Assembly (NCBI RefSeq): GCF_030506285.1
Contig: NZ_CP119422.1
Coordinates: 5,629,501 to 5,693,500, forward strand
Origin: Catalinimonas niigatensis
Lineage (GTDB): Bacteria; Bacteroidota; Bacteroidia; Cytophagales; Cyclobacteriaceae
Direction: 5' to 3'
DNA: 64,000 nt
Part shown: positions 18,588-28,998 of the stretch, in pieces
How the letters are laid out: every line of letters starts with the position of its first letter
How positions within the stretch are numbered: position 1 is the first letter of the stretch
Notes under the pieces: model-generated
What the model saw: the letters and a program-made list of their open reading frames with translations, nothing else
Databases searched by the model: none
Told to the model about the DNA's origin: nothing
Position numbers and translations under genes: made by a program

Positions 18588-19322
18588 TCATCTTATATCT
18601 TCATAAAACTTTTTGAGCCAGTGCGGAGAAGCACCTAGCGCCCACAATATCAGAATTCCAACGTAGATACAATGCGCTTTCCAAAATCCCAGGCCATTTA
18701 ATCGCCGGTCGGAACTATAGACTTTGTAGGAAATCTGTCGGATATGTCCCAATTTGTTGATACGCAGGCAAAAGTCTGCTTCCTCCATGATAGGCAGAGT
18801 TTCATCAAACCCACTTATCAGCATAAAATCATCGCGCCTGCAAAACATCACCTGATCTCCGAAAAGCAACCGCAACCCCTGGAACAGATAACGGTAGGGA
18901 CGATAAATCAGAGGGCCGAGATGGGTTTTGATATAATTCAACCAGGAGGTAAACCAGCGTGTTCTTTCCTTACCGCGCATGATGGATACAAAACCACCTA
19001 AAACAAGTCTTGGATTTTCCAGTGTCTGCCTAATCCTGAGAACAAAATCCCTAGGAACAAGCGTGTCGGCATGTAGAAAACAGAGATGGTTTCCCTGCGC
19101 AACAGCAGCTCCTGCATTCATTTGAGCAGCGCGACCAGTTTGAGACGAGTTGATGATTTTGACCGGAAAGCGGGAGGCAATGCTAAGGGTTTGGTCAGTG
19201 CTTCCACCATCTACGACAATAATCTCATATGCTTTAGGGGTGGTATTTTGTAAACACTGAAGTGTTTCTTCCAGATAATTTTCTTCATTAATGGTTGGAA
19301 TAATCACACTTAACTGGTCCAT
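18588..19322 (-). CDS. Family 2 glycosyltransferase, TIGR04283 type
   Basis: 244 residues with a GT-A fold: SVIIPTINEENYLEETL at the N-terminus, VVDGGSTDQT near 36-45, GRAAQMNAGAAVAQGNHLCFLHADT with the DxD-like HAD, then GGFVSIMRG and EEADFCLRINKLG. This matches the TIGR04283 subgroup, often near radical-SAM or selenodomain genes, though none is adjacent here. Hydrophobic C-terminal segment (WALGASPHWL). Acceptor unknown. Confidence 0.85.
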   Translation of the reverse strand: MDQLSVIIPTINEENYLEETLQCLQNTTPKAYEIIVVDGGSTDQTLSIASRFPVKIINSSQTGRAAQMNAGAAVAQGNHLCFLHADTLVPRDFVLRIRQTLENPRLVLGGFVSIMRGKERTRWFTSWLNYIKTHLGPLIYRPYRYLFQGLRLLFGDQVMFCRRDDFMLISGFDETLPIMEEADFCLRINKLGHIRQISYKVYSSDRRLNGLGFWKAHCIYVGILILWALGASPHWLKKFYEDIR

Positions 19323-19372
19323 TTTGAGAACAAAGGTGGTTGAGGTTAATTTATCAAGGTAAAAGATAGCAT

Positions 19373-20050
19373 ATGATCTTCAAATATTTTTTTACCTTAT
19401 TAGGACTGGCTTTAGTTTTCACTGCCCATGCACAGTTAAGAGAGCCTTACACTTTTGAACAGGTTTCTAACTTAGACATTGGAGTAAGAAGCGAAAGTAT
19501 ATTGTTGCAGCTTGATTACCAGCATATACACCGTTTGAATCCGGAAAACCGTTTTCGTATGGACTACGGTATCGGTCTGATTCGCTTTCGTGCTTTTGAT
19601 AATATCCTTTATACCACCCAGGGAGCGGAGGAAAATATCAATGTGGGATTAGATACTTTTCAGGTAGTGAATGCTAAAAGTACCTCGCTCAACCTTTTCC
19701 TGCTCTTAAATTATGCTCCCAACAATCGTATTGATTTTGGCTTCTCAATAGATGTACTTGGCTTTGGCTGGGGAGATACACAAAGAGGCTTATTTGCTAC
19801 CGGCCCTGATGATCCCAATCCTTTGGGGGCGGAAGGTGAGCCTGAGAAATTCAATTCATCCATTTTTGCGTCAGGTTCATGGCGCTCGCAGTTCCACCTG
19901 CGCTATTGGGTATATCCCCGCCTGGCATTGCATACGGGTCTCAATTACTGGCTCTCTACCTATAAAATTACTGAAGATATTGATTTAGATAGAAATACAT
20001 TTACAGAAGGGTTATTGTTCTGGAAAGTCGGTTTAGGATTTCGCTTGTGA
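19373..20050 (+). CDS. Outer-membrane beta-barrel protein, unknown
   Basis: 225 residues with a signal peptide (MIFKYFFTLLGLALVFTAHAQ), repeated amphipathic strands and a barrel-like C-terminal strand ending KVGLGFRL. Divergent from the glycosyltransferase gene with about 50 bases between. No family with known function recognised. Confidence 0.6.
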   Translation: MIFKYFFTLLGLALVFTAHAQLREPYTFEQVSNLDIGVRSESILLQLDYQHIHRLNPENRFRMDYGIGLIRFRAFDNILYTTQGAEENINVGLDTFQVVNAKSTSLNLFLLLNYAPNNRIDFGFSIDVLGFGWGDTQRGLFATGPDDPNPLGAEGEPEKFNSSIFASGSWRSQFHLRYWVYPRLALHTGLNYWLSTYKITEDIDLDRNTFTEGLLFWKVGLGFRL

Positions 20051-20089
20051 GAAAGGATCTTCCAAATTATTGTATTGCACTTCGTATAA

Positions 20090-20121
20090 ATAAAAAGCAA
20101 AAGGCGGACATTGCCCACCTT
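20090..20121 (-). terminator. Terminator of the T9SS cargo gene
   Basis: On the minus strand AAGGTGG pairs with CCGCCTT (one G-T pair; 20121-20115 with 20107-20101), followed by a T-rich tract opposite 20090-20100. Confidence 0.65.
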
Positions 20122-20147
20122 CTGTCTTGACTAATTTCAAACCAAAC

Positions 20148-21248
20148 TTATAAAACCATGATCTTTTGTTGATGCTGCTTCCCCTGGCTGCCAGATACGA
20201 TAAGTAAATAGGCTCCGGGCTTAATATTCTGGGGTAAGCTAATTTCGTTGATACCTGTTTGAGCTGTTTGTGAGTAAAGTATGTGTCCACTAAGGTCTAA
20301 TATCCTTACTTCGCTTACTGACGCTTCTGAAGTTGCCACCTTCAGGGAATGATAACTTACAGGGTTGGGATACACTGAGGTGGTGTTGCTTGAAAGCCCT
20401 TCAAAATGTACACTGATGATTTTATGATATTCAAAAGAACCGTCAAAATCGGTGGCTTTGAGACGGTAAAATGCCTGACCTTCCAAGGGGTTTTTGTCGG
20501 CAAAGCTATAAGCCATTTCTGCGATAGTATTTCCACTTCCTTTTAATGTGCCAATGGCTTTGAATTGTAAGTCATGACTTGCACGCTCAATCGTAAAGAA
20601 ATCAAAGTTCTCTTCCCAGGCAGTCACCCAGTCTAATTGTATACTGTTGGCTTGTAATGTACCGGTGAAGGAGAGGAGTTCTATAGGTTGAACACTGATA
20701 AAAGTGTTCCAAAGGTCAGGATGCTCATTTTCAAGATCAGAAAGAGGTTTATGACCATTTACTGTCTGATTACCCGAAGTAGATTCTGAGTAGATGACTG
20801 AATTATTAGTAAAGGTAGTATTTCCAGAAACCTTCAAATCCTGTACAACTAGTATAAGACCGTTATTATTGCTAACACTGTTGCCTTCTACTTCCATATT
20901 TCCAGTTACTACTAACACCGCATTTGACTCAACAAAAAGTTTACTTTTACCATCTACAGACAAGTCTCCATAAATAAATAAAGTATCACCACTGGCAATT
21001 TTTAAAATTGCTCCATTTCCACTTAGTGCAATGTGGCCTAAATGCGTAATAGTTCCACGGATTTCCGTATTACTATTTTTTTCACTAATTGTTGAGGTCG
21101 CATTGGCAAAAGAACCAGAAATATTACTGTTAGTCCAGATAGATGTTTGACTCCAAATCCCGGTTTTTTCATCTAAAGTCGAGTAATTCTGCCCAATTAC
21201 TGGTAAACTTATAATGAGTAAAGTTATGGTATAAATAAGCCTTTTCAT
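20148..21248 (-). CDS. T9SS type A sorting-domain protein
   Basis: 366 residues with a signal peptide (MKRLIYTITLLIISLPVIGQ). A beta-helix-like repeat region (about 40-165: ISGNGAILKIASGDTLFIYG and similar) is followed by a fibronectin-like region (IELLSFTGTLQANSIQLDWVT, about 188-275) and a type A C-terminal sorting domain (about 290-366: SVYPNPVSYH ... ILDLSGHILYSQTA ... GAYLLIVSG). It is exported to the cell surface by the type IX system; the passenger's role is unknown. Confidence 0.85.
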   Translation of the reverse strand: MKRLIYTITLLIISLPVIGQNYSTLDEKTGIWSQTSIWTNSNISGSFANATSTISEKNSNTEIRGTITHLGHIALSGNGAILKIASGDTLFIYGDLSVDGKSKLFVESNAVLVVTGNMEVEGNSVSNNNGLILVVQDLKVSGNTTFTNNSVIYSESTSGNQTVNGHKPLSDLENEHPDLWNTFISVQPIELLSFTGTLQANSIQLDWVTAWEENFDFFTIERASHDLQFKAIGTLKGSGNTIAEMAYSFADKNPLEGQAFYRLKATDFDGSFEYHKIISVHFEGLSSNTTSVYPNPVSYHSLKVATSEASVSEVRILDLSGHILYSQTAQTGINEISLPQNIKPGAYLLIVSGSQGKQHQQKIMVL

Positions 21249-21672
21249 GTCTGATTGTTATTGATTGAATTGTACATTTCTTATGTACTATCTGATACAA
21301 ATATAATAATTTTTATATTAAATATTAATATTTATGAAATAAATTAAATTTTTCTTACTCAAGTCATGTAATGCATCTATGGAATAGGCTTTTTTGAAGC
21401 TTTTTAAAGGTTTTATTAATTTTTGGCGGGAGTAAAGCGGGAAAAAGGGAGAGTATTAGCCTAGGTTTGAGGTGTAAAAGAGTCTCTTTTTATAAGAAAA
21501 GCACAGCAAAATGCAGTAAATCGTAATTTTCTTTCATACAAGCCTTATCAAAAGTCTTATGAATACCGGTAGCTTTATTTTTCTCATTATGCTAGCTTTC
21601 TCTTGATATTTAAGATTTCAGCCGCTGTAATATTTCATTACCTTTGTAGCACACGCCTAATTATGATGTACC
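21249..21672. promoter_or_regulatory. Intergenic region with a possible -7 box for the hydrolase gene
   Basis: 424 noncoding AT-rich bases between divergent genes. At 21639-21646 is TACCTTTG, matching TAnnTTTG, 27 bases before the hydrolase ATG; no good -33 partner. Nothing else is recognised. Confidence 0.4.
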
Positions 21673-22716
21673 ATGAAAAAAATATTGTATGGTCTCGGTA
21701 TATTCGCACTTTTAATAACAGGGATATATAGCATGGGACCTACACCTGAACATGGAAAATTGAGTGGAGCACTTCCCAAAGTAACCACCGATTTGACTGC
21801 CCTTGAGCAGGAAGTTACTGAACATGAACGCAGTAATCCTTATATCAAACCAGACAATGAAGCTCGCATCATCTGGGCTGACAGTAGTAAGCAAAAGACA
21901 CCTTATAGTATTGTTTACCTGCATGGCTTTGGTGCCAGCCAGGGTGAGGGAGAGCCGGTTCACCGACTGATCGCCGAAAAATATGGCTGTAATCTGTATC
22001 TCTCCCGCCTCGTAGAGCAAGGCATAGAATCTGACAGTGCTTTCAAAAGTATGACTACTGAAAATCTGATTGAATCGGCCAAGAAAGCAGTAGCGATCGG
22101 GAAAGCATTGGGAGACAGCGTGATCATTATAGGTACCTCCACCGGCGGAGCATTGGGTTTGTACATTACTGCTGAAAATCCGGAGATTGCCGGATTAATC
22201 CTTTATTCTCCGATCATTGCACCCAAAGATGAAAGCCTTTACCTGCTCAATCGCCCCTGGGGAAGACACCTGATGGAAACTACAGTAGGGGGAGACCATT
22301 TGATAGAGGAGAGAAAAGGTCTGGTGAAGCAATATTGGTCCAGAGTGTATTATATAGAAGGATATGTGGCACTGGCAGGACTGGTAGAAAACACCATGAC
22401 CGAAGAGACTTTTAATCAGGTAAAGTGTCCGGTATTTTTAGGCTATTACTACAAAAATGAAGAAGAGCAGGATCAGGTAGTCTCCGTAGCAGCCATGCTG
22501 GAAATGTATGATCAGTTGGGAACTCCTGAAGCCAAAAAGATGAAAGTAGCTTTTCCGAAAGCAGGAAATCATGTTATCAGCTCTTACATAAGATCTGGGG
22601 ATTGGCAGGGTGTGTATCAGGCAACCGATCAGTTTATGCAGAAAGTATTTGGTTTTTCTTCAGAAAAGGAAGTTATTATTCCGCAATATGTAGGAATGCC
22701 AGAAGTAGAAATATAA
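21673..22716 (+). CDS. Alpha/beta hydrolase, exported or membrane-anchored
   Basis: 347 residues with an N-terminal hydrophobic segment (about 3-21). The oxyanion region is VYLHGFGASQGEGEP (81-95), the nucleophile elbow GTSTGG with S156, and a likely catalytic His in KAGNHVISS near residue 297. The acid residue is probably in the EEEQDQVV stretch. Resembles serine carboxylesterases and lipases; substrate unknown. Stands alone upstream of the TonB-dependent receptor. Confidence 0.8.
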   Translation: MKKILYGLGIFALLITGIYSMGPTPEHGKLSGALPKVTTDLTALEQEVTEHERSNPYIKPDNEARIIWADSSKQKTPYSIVYLHGFGASQGEGEPVHRLIAEKYGCNLYLSRLVEQGIESDSAFKSMTTENLIESAKKAVAIGKALGDSVIIIGTSTGGALGLYITAENPEIAGLILYSPIIAPKDESLYLLNRPWGRHLMETTVGGDHLIEERKGLVKQYWSRVYYIEGYVALAGLVENTMTEETFNQVKCPVFLGYYYKNEEEQDQVVSVAAMLEMYDQLGTPEAKKMKVAFPKAGNHVISSYIRSGDWQGVYQATDQFMQKVFGFSSEKEVIIPQYVGMPEVEI

Positions 22717-22895
22717 TAATCAATGTTTTGTCTGAGCAAACAGCATAAGAACCTATTAATCAGGAGAATTAATATTAAATTATTGTTAATCTCTGGAGTT
22801 TAACTTAATGTTTCGATAAAAAACAAAAGAAGCGAACTTAAATTCTAGATATAGTAATTTGCAGCCGATTTTAGTTCACACACTAACCTTAAGTC

Positions 22896-25800
22896 ATGCA
22901 TAAAAATTTACTTTGTTTTTTTAGTACTTTCTTTCTTTTGCTGGGAGCTTCCACCTTGAATGCACAAGGAGTTACCACCGCTAGTATCAATGGAAGAGTG
23001 ACCGACACTTCGGGTGAAGTACTACCCGGAGCTAATGTAATTGCTGAGCACACGCCCTCAGGTACTACCTACGGAGCCGTTTCTAATAATGAAGGAAGAT
23101 TTGTATTACCCAATGTACGGGTGGGTGGTCCTTATACGGTAAAGGTTTCATTTGTAGGTTTTGATGAAAGAACCTTCGAAGGTATCACGCTATCTCTTGG
23201 ACAAACTTATAGCATCAATGCTCAATTATCCGATGGAGTAGAGCTAGAGGGTGTGGAAGTGATTGCATCCCAGGATGTGATCATGAACTCAGACCGTACC
23301 GGAGCGTCTACCAACCTTTCTAATGAAAAAATCAATGCATTGCCGACAATCAACCGGAGCATCAACGATTTTACCCGTCTGACGCCACAGTCTAACGGAA
23401 CTTCTTTTGCAGGTACCAACAGCAGGTTCAATAACTATACTGTAGATGGTAATATCTACAACAATAACTTTGGATTAGGTTCCGGTCAGTTTGCCGGTTC
23501 TAATCCTATCTCTCTGGATGCGATTGAGGAAATTCAGGTAAATCTGGCCCCTTTTGATGTGCGTCAGGCGGGATTTACCGGTGCCAGTGTGAATGCCATT
23601 ACCAAATCGGGAACCAACGAATTTGAAGGTTCAGCCTATTACTTTTTGAGAAATGACCAGATGATTGGTAATAAAGCAGGAGATATTAATCTGGAAACAG
23701 GAGACTCTGAAAATAAAATTTACGGATTCAGACTGGGTGGACCGATCATCAAAAACAAAATTTTCTTCTTTGTCAATTACGAGCAGGAAACAGAAGCAGT
23801 TCCCAGTTTTAACAAAAGGGCATTACAGCCAGGTGAAACTCCTGATGGTTTGTTCATCTCCCGTGTACCCGCCGAAAGGCTGGATTTTGTGAGAGACGAG
23901 TTGAATTCACTCTATGGATATGATACCGGCCCTTATGAAGGCTATTCTTTTGCCTCTGAGCAGGAAAGATTTAATGCCCGCCTGGATTTCAACCTCCTGC
24001 AAAACCACAAATTCTCCCTGAGATATAATTTGTATACTGCCTTTACAGATGTACCCACCAATGAAAACTCCATCAGGTTTATACAGACGCGCTATAGAAA
24101 TACCGACAGGACAGGCATTGAAGCCATGAATTTCAGAAATACCAATTACACAGTGGATACCAGAGTCCAATCTATCGTAGGTGAACTCAATTCTGTGATA
24201 GGGGATAATATGTCTAACCAGTTAAATATCGGCTATACCTCTACCACTGATCCTGAACGGAATGTGCCGGGTGGACAAAACTTTCCTTTTATAGAAGTAC
24301 TGGAGCCTGATGAAGCTGGTAACCTGTTGTACTACTTCTCAGTAGGTAATGAGCTTTACACAGTAGGTAACCTGCTGGAAAATAATGTGCTAAACATCAC
24401 GGATAACTTTTCTCTCTACAAAGGCAAGCATACTTATACGTTTGGTGGTAACTTTGAATACATGACCTTTGACAATGCCTTTAACCCTGTATTTAATGGA
24501 TTTTACAGGTTTATCGGTTATGATAACTTTGTCAATGCCGTGATAGAGCAGGATGGCACTTTTCCTGATGCTTTCGCCAAGTCTTTTGCGCTGGATGGCT
24601 CCACTACTCCTCCCACCGACCAGACCCGTTTCGGGCAGCTTGGTTTTTATGTGCAGGATGAATATCAGGTGACGCCTCAACTCAAAGTAACCGGAGGATT
24701 AAGGGTTGACTTTCCTTTTTATCCTATTGACATTCCCCGCAATGATCTTCTGGACGAGTTAAACAAGACCTTCACCGATGCGGATGGAAATGAATTCACC
24801 CCTGATGTGAGCACCTTCCCGGATGTAAATCCGCTTTGGTCACCTCGGGTAGGTTTCAACTGGGATGTAAAGGGCGACCAGACGACACAGTTCAGAGGAG
24901 GTACCGGTATTTTTTCCGGCCGTATTCCTTTTGTTTGGTTGTCTAATCAGGTCAACGGTTCAGGAGTCGTACGGGGTGGTCTGGGCTATGAAGGTCAGGA
25001 TGTAATAGATAATAACATTACGTTTAATCCTGATGTTACGGCTTATAACCCTGAAAATCCTGCGGCTACACTTTCCAATGAGTTGAACCTTACCGACGAG
25101 AATTTTAAGCTTCCTCAGGTATGGAGATCTAACCTTGCCGTGGATCAAATTCTGCCCTTTGGTATCATTGGAACGCTAGAGTTTATTTATTCTCGCGATG
25201 TGTCTACACCCATCGCTTACAATCCTGTGTTGAGAGAACCTGATGCCATTCTGAATGGCCCTGATCAAAGGCCTGTGTGGGAAGGATCATATTCTAATGA
25301 TGATGATTTTAGTAATGTTTTTCTGCTCACCAATGCCGATAAAAAAGCCGATTATTACTCACTGACTGCTCAGTTGCAGAAGCAGTTTGACAACGGTTTT
25401 TATGCGATGGTAGCTTATACCCGGTCAAGGGCAAGAGATCTGGATGCTGCAGGAGGAAGCCAGGCTATTTCATTGTGGCCTGTTACTGTGACATCCAACA
25501 GAAATGATCCGGACCTGAGCTTTGCTGCTTTTGATCAGCCAAACCGCCTGATCGCTAACCTTTCATATCAGACTGATAATACAACCATCTCGGTATTTTA
25601 CGATGGAGGTGAAGCGGGCCGCTTCAGCTATACTTATTCCGGTAATTTTGGCGATGCCTCTAACCGCTTGATGTATGTACCTAACGCTGCCAGCGAATTA
25701 AACTTTGAGGAATTTACGCTGGGCGATGACATTATTACAGAGGCTGAACAGGCAGCATTGTTTGATGAATATATTGATCAGGATGATTATTTGAGCTCAA

Positions 25801-26153
25801 AAAGAGGAGAAATCACTGAAAGAAATGGTGCAGTAAACCCCTGGGTAAACCGCTTTGACCTTAGAATTACAGAAGACATTGTCCTTTCAGAAAATTCTAT
25901 GAATAGGCTTCAAATCTCTCTTGATTTCTTAAATGTAGGCAATCTGCTTAACTCTGAATGGGGGATTCCTGAGTTTGTATTCCAGAGCAACCCCCTAAAC
26001 TATGTAGGTGTCAACGATACAGGTGAACCTGTTTACAGATTGAACACCGTGCCGGGAACCAGTGAATTTCCTACGGAAAGCTATAGGTACTCCAATGATT
26101 TGGCCAATACCTGGAGGCTCCAATTGGGTTTGCGTTATATCTTCGGAAGCTAG
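22896..26153 (+). CDS. TonB-dependent receptor with carboxypeptidase-regulatory domain
   Basis: 1085 residues. Signal peptide (about 1-24), carboxypeptidase-regulatory-like beta-sandwich (about 28-115: ASINGRVTDTSGEVLPGANV), plug domain (about 120-245: NDFTRLTPQS, NSRFNNYTVDG), and a long 22-strand barrel ending LRLQLGLRYIFGS... as in the OAR-like receptors. It takes up a large or scarce ligand across the outer membrane. It sits upstream of two secreted phosphoesterases, suggesting a phosphorus-containing ligand, but a terminator separates them. A SusD partner is absent. Confidence 0.9.
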   Translation: MHKNLLCFFSTFFLLLGASTLNAQGVTTASINGRVTDTSGEVLPGANVIAEHTPSGTTYGAVSNNEGRFVLPNVRVGGPYTVKVSFVGFDERTFEGITLSLGQTYSINAQLSDGVELEGVEVIASQDVIMNSDRTGASTNLSNEKINALPTINRSINDFTRLTPQSNGTSFAGTNSRFNNYTVDGNIYNNNFGLGSGQFAGSNPISLDAIEEIQVNLAPFDVRQAGFTGASVNAITKSGTNEFEGSAYYFLRNDQMIGNKAGDINLETGDSENKIYGFRLGGPIIKNKIFFFVNYEQETEAVPSFNKRALQPGETPDGLFISRVPAERLDFVRDELNSLYGYDTGPYEGYSFASEQERFNARLDFNLLQNHKFSLRYNLYTAFTDVPTNENSIRFIQTRYRNTDRTGIEAMNFRNTNYTVDTRVQSIVGELNSVIGDNMSNQLNIGYTSTTDPERNVPGGQNFPFIEVLEPDEAGNLLYYFSVGNELYTVGNLLENNVLNITDNFSLYKGKHTYTFGGNFEYMTFDNAFNPVFNGFYRFIGYDNFVNAVIEQDGTFPDAFAKSFALDGSTTPPTDQTRFGQLGFYVQDEYQVTPQLKVTGGLRVDFPFYPIDIPRNDLLDELNKTFTDADGNEFTPDVSTFPDVNPLWSPRVGFNWDVKGDQTTQFRGGTGIFSGRIPFVWLSNQVNGSGVVRGGLGYEGQDVIDNNITFNPDVTAYNPENPAATLSNELNLTDENFKLPQVWRSNLAVDQILPFGIIGTLEFIYSRDVSTPIAYNPVLREPDAILNGPDQRPVWEGSYSNDDDFSNVFLLTNADKKADYYSLTAQLQKQFDNGFYAMVAYTRSRARDLDAAGGSQAISLWPVTVTSNRNDPDLSFAAFDQPNRLIANLSYQTDNTTISVFYDGGEAGRFSYTYSGNFGDASNRLMYVPNAASELNFEEFTLGDDIITEAEQAALFDEYIDQDDYLSSKRGEITERNGAVNPWVNRFDLRITEDIVLSENSMNRLQISLDFLNVGNLLNSEWGIPEFVFQSNPLNYVGVNDTGEPVYRLNTVPGTSEFPTESYRYSNDLANTWRLQLGLRYIFGS

Positions 26154-26179
26154 ATTAACTTAAACATAGCTTAACATGA

Positions 26180-26208
26180 AAAGAGGTTCTTTATGGACCT
26201 CTTTTTTT
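26180..26208 (+). terminator. Terminator after the TonB-dependent receptor
   Basis: AAAGAGGT (26180-26187) pairs with ACCTCTTT (26197-26204), followed by a T run. Confidence 0.85.
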
Positions 26209-26250
26209 ATTTTTACCCGAACTTAACTCCTAACCTTAAACCACCAAATC

Positions 26251-27855
26251 ATGAGACCGCTTATTTTTTCTTTCCTTCTGCTGTTTGTTGTTACCTTCTC
26301 GCAGGCACAGCAACAGGTAAAGGGTATCGTATATGAAGACCTGAATGAAAATGGTAAAAAAGAAAGAAGAGAACCGGGTATTGCGGGAGTATCTGTTTCT
26401 AATGGTCAGGAAGTAGTCGTGACCGATGAAGAAGGACGTTATGTATTGCCTGTAGACAATGATGATATCATATTTGTTATCAAGCCCAGTGGTTATGAAA
26501 TCCCGGTCAATGCGCTGAACCTGCCTCAGTTTTATTATATCCATAAACCGGAAGGCTCTCCGCAAATGGACTACAAAGGCGTTGAACCTACCGGTAAGCT
26601 TCCTAAATCAGTTGATTTTGCCCTTTTACCTGCCGAGGAAAGTGAAAATTTCACCGGACTCTTCTTCGGTGACCCACAGCCTTATACCAGAGAAGAAGTG
26701 GCTTTTTTTGACAAAGATGTGGTAGAAGAAGTAGTAGGCATAGAAAATATCCCTTTTGGCCTCAGCCTAGGCGATCTGGTAGGTGATGACCTGGATCTAT
26801 TTCATCCCTACAATGAAGCCATCAGTCGGGTAGGAATTCCCTGGTGGAATGTGTATGGCAACCATGATATGAACTATGATGCCGCAGAGGATACTCTGGC
26901 CGACGAAACTTTTGAAGCCACCTACGGTCCGGCTAATTATGCCTTTAACTATGGCAAAGTTCATTTTATCGTGCTGGATGATGTGATGTATCCTGATCCC
27001 AGGGATGGGCAGGGTTACTGGGGTGGTTTTCGTGAAGATATGTTTACCTTCATGGAAAATGACCTAAAACAAGTACCCAAAGATCATCTGATCGTCATTT
27101 CGTTTCATATCCCTTTGTTTGACGCTAGTGCAGACAACGATACGTTTAAAGATGAAGACAGAGAACGCTTCTTCCAGTTGTTGAAAGATTATCCCTATAC
27201 CTTGTCGCTATCAGCCCATACCCACCTGCAAAGACATGATTTTTTTACCAAAGCCGAAGGCTGGACCAGAGACACGCCTCATCATCACTACAATGTAGGC
27301 ACTACTTCCGGCGACTGGTATTCCGGTACGCTGAACAAAAAAGGAGTCCCCAATTCTACCATGCGGGATGGTACACCCAAAGGCTATGCTTTCATCAGCT
27401 TCAAAGGCAATCAGTATGAAGTAGATTATAAGGTAGTAGGTGAGGATGAAGATTACAGAATGCGTATATTCACGCCCAAAGTAGTGCCCCATGAAGATAG
27501 AACTTCAGCAGGTATCTACGTAAATTTCTTTCAGGGAAGTGAAAAGGCCAAACTTCGCTACCGGGTAGATGAAGGAAGCTGGAAAGAGATGAACTATACT
27601 GTAGAGGTTGACCCTGTTTACCTCGGCATGCTCCATGAGTGGGATTATACGGAAGAACTGATGCCGGGGCGTAGACCTTCTAATGCTGTACCTTCCCGCC
27701 ATTTGTGGAGAGCAGCCATCCCTACCGATTTGACCGTAGGCACACATACCATAGAGGTAGAGGCTACTGATATGTTTGGAAGAAAGTTTACTGAAAGTAC
27801 TACTTATAATATTGCAGAACCTGCTCAGGCAGAAATAGAAGAATCAGAAGAATAA
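26251..27855 (+). CDS. Secreted calcineurin-like phosphoesterase (MetallophosN/C)
   Basis: 534 residues: signal peptide (MRPLIFSFLLLFVVTFSQAQ), MetallophosN beta-sandwich (about 22-110), a dimetal phosphoesterase core (GDPQPY, SLGDLVGDD, YGNHDMNYD, SFHIPLFD and SAHTHLQRH), and a MetallophosC domain (about 365-515). All metal-binding motifs are intact. Probably a periplasmic or surface phosphatase or phosphodiesterase. It is followed two bases later by the PhoD-like gene, with which it forms an operon. Confidence 0.92.
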   Translation: MRPLIFSFLLLFVVTFSQAQQQVKGIVYEDLNENGKKERREPGIAGVSVSNGQEVVVTDEEGRYVLPVDNDDIIFVIKPSGYEIPVNALNLPQFYYIHKPEGSPQMDYKGVEPTGKLPKSVDFALLPAEESENFTGLFFGDPQPYTREEVAFFDKDVVEEVVGIENIPFGLSLGDLVGDDLDLFHPYNEAISRVGIPWWNVYGNHDMNYDAAEDTLADETFEATYGPANYAFNYGKVHFIVLDDVMYPDPRDGQGYWGGFREDMFTFMENDLKQVPKDHLIVISFHIPLFDASADNDTFKDEDRERFFQLLKDYPYTLSLSAHTHLQRHDFFTKAEGWTRDTPHHHYNVGTTSGDWYSGTLNKKGVPNSTMRDGTPKGYAFISFKGNQYEVDYKVVGEDEDYRMRIFTPKVVPHEDRTSAGIYVNFFQGSEKAKLRYRVDEGSWKEMNYTVEVDPVYLGMLHEWDYTEELMPGRRPSNAVPSRHLWRAAIPTDLTVGTHTIEVEATDMFGRKFTESTTYNIAEPAQAEIEESEE

Positions 27856-27857
27856 TT

Positions 27858-28943
27858 ATGAGCAAAAGATTTTCGTCATTTTTCCTGGCACTGATCCTGA
27901 TCGGTCTTTTTGCCAATTGTAGTACTTCCAATAGTAATGAAACGGCTGACAGTTCAGCAGAAGATAAGCTCAAAAGTAAAAAGGCTGCTCGCATAGATAG
28001 TAGTGCAGTACTGACTACCATTGCTTTTGGTTCATGCAACCGACAGGATTTGCCACAGCCCCTTTGGCAGCCTATCATAGCCAATGATCCTGACCTTTGG
28101 GTTTGGCTGGGTGACAATATCTATGGAGACACCCAGGACATGGAGGCAATGAAAGCCATGTATGTGCAGCAGAAGCAGCAACCTGATTATCAAAATCTTT
28201 ATGAGCGTGTACCGGTCGTTGGAATCTGGGATGATCATGACTATGGCATCAATGACGGAGGCAAGTTTTATCACAAAAAGCAAGAAAGCAGAGACCTGAT
28301 GCTTGATTTTCTGGATGTGGATAATGGTGCTTCTATCAGACAAAGAGAGGGTGGCTATCAGTCATATATATTTGGGCCAGAAGGTCAACAGGTGAAGGTA
28401 ATCCTACTGGATACCCGTTATTTCCGCGATACTCTACTGATCAGTGAAACGCCTGGCAGACGCTACGAACCCAATCCTGAGGGTGATATGCTGGGAGAGG
28501 AGCAATGGATATGGCTGGAAAAAGAGTTGAAAGAAAGCACCGCTCAACTCAATATCATTGGCAGCAGCATACAGGTGATTGCAGAAGACCATGGTTTTGA
28601 AAAGTGGGCCAACTTACCTGAGTCACGGGAGAGAGTGTTTCAGATGATAGCCAGTTCCGGAGCCCAGGGAGTTGTTTTTTTGAGTGGTGACCGACATATT
28701 GGTGAGATTTCAAAAATAAATATTTCAGGAGTACCCTATCCGGTATATGATATTACTTCCAGCGGACTTACCCATGTATATGAAGATGCGGATGAAGACA
28801 ACCGGCATCGGGAAGGTGATCTGGTAGCCCAGCTTAACTTTGGGATCATTGAAATTGATTGGCAGGCACCTATCAAAGTTACTTACCACATCAAAGGGGA
28901 GGAAAACCAGGCTTATCAATCTGTGCAGGTGAGTTATCCATAG
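27858..28943 (+). CDS. PhoD-like alkaline phosphatase lipoprotein
   Basis: 361 residues with a lipoprotein signal (LILIGLFANC, lipobox Cys near 22). Metal motifs: AFGSCNRQD, LGDNIYGD, GIWDDHDYGIND and LSGDRHIGEIS, as in the PhoD_2/metallophosphatase family of secreted phosphatases and phosphodiesterases. Starts two bases after the previous phosphoesterase, so both are made together; a strong terminator follows. Substrate probably organic phosphate. Confidence 0.9.
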   Translation: MSKRFSSFFLALILIGLFANCSTSNSNETADSSAEDKLKSKKAARIDSSAVLTTIAFGSCNRQDLPQPLWQPIIANDPDLWVWLGDNIYGDTQDMEAMKAMYVQQKQQPDYQNLYERVPVVGIWDDHDYGINDGGKFYHKKQESRDLMLDFLDVDNGASIRQREGGYQSYIFGPEGQQVKVILLDTRYFRDTLLISETPGRRYEPNPEGDMLGEEQWIWLEKELKESTAQLNIIGSSIQVIAEDHGFEKWANLPESRERVFQMIASSGAQGVVFLSGDRHIGEISKINISGVPYPVYDITSSGLTHVYEDADEDNRHREGDLVAQLNFGIIEIDWQAPIKVTYHIKGEENQAYQSVQVSYP

Positions 28944-28998
28944 TAAATTGGTGCCTGATAGATGGTGAGGAAAAATTCATTTTTATCATTTCGGCAGA

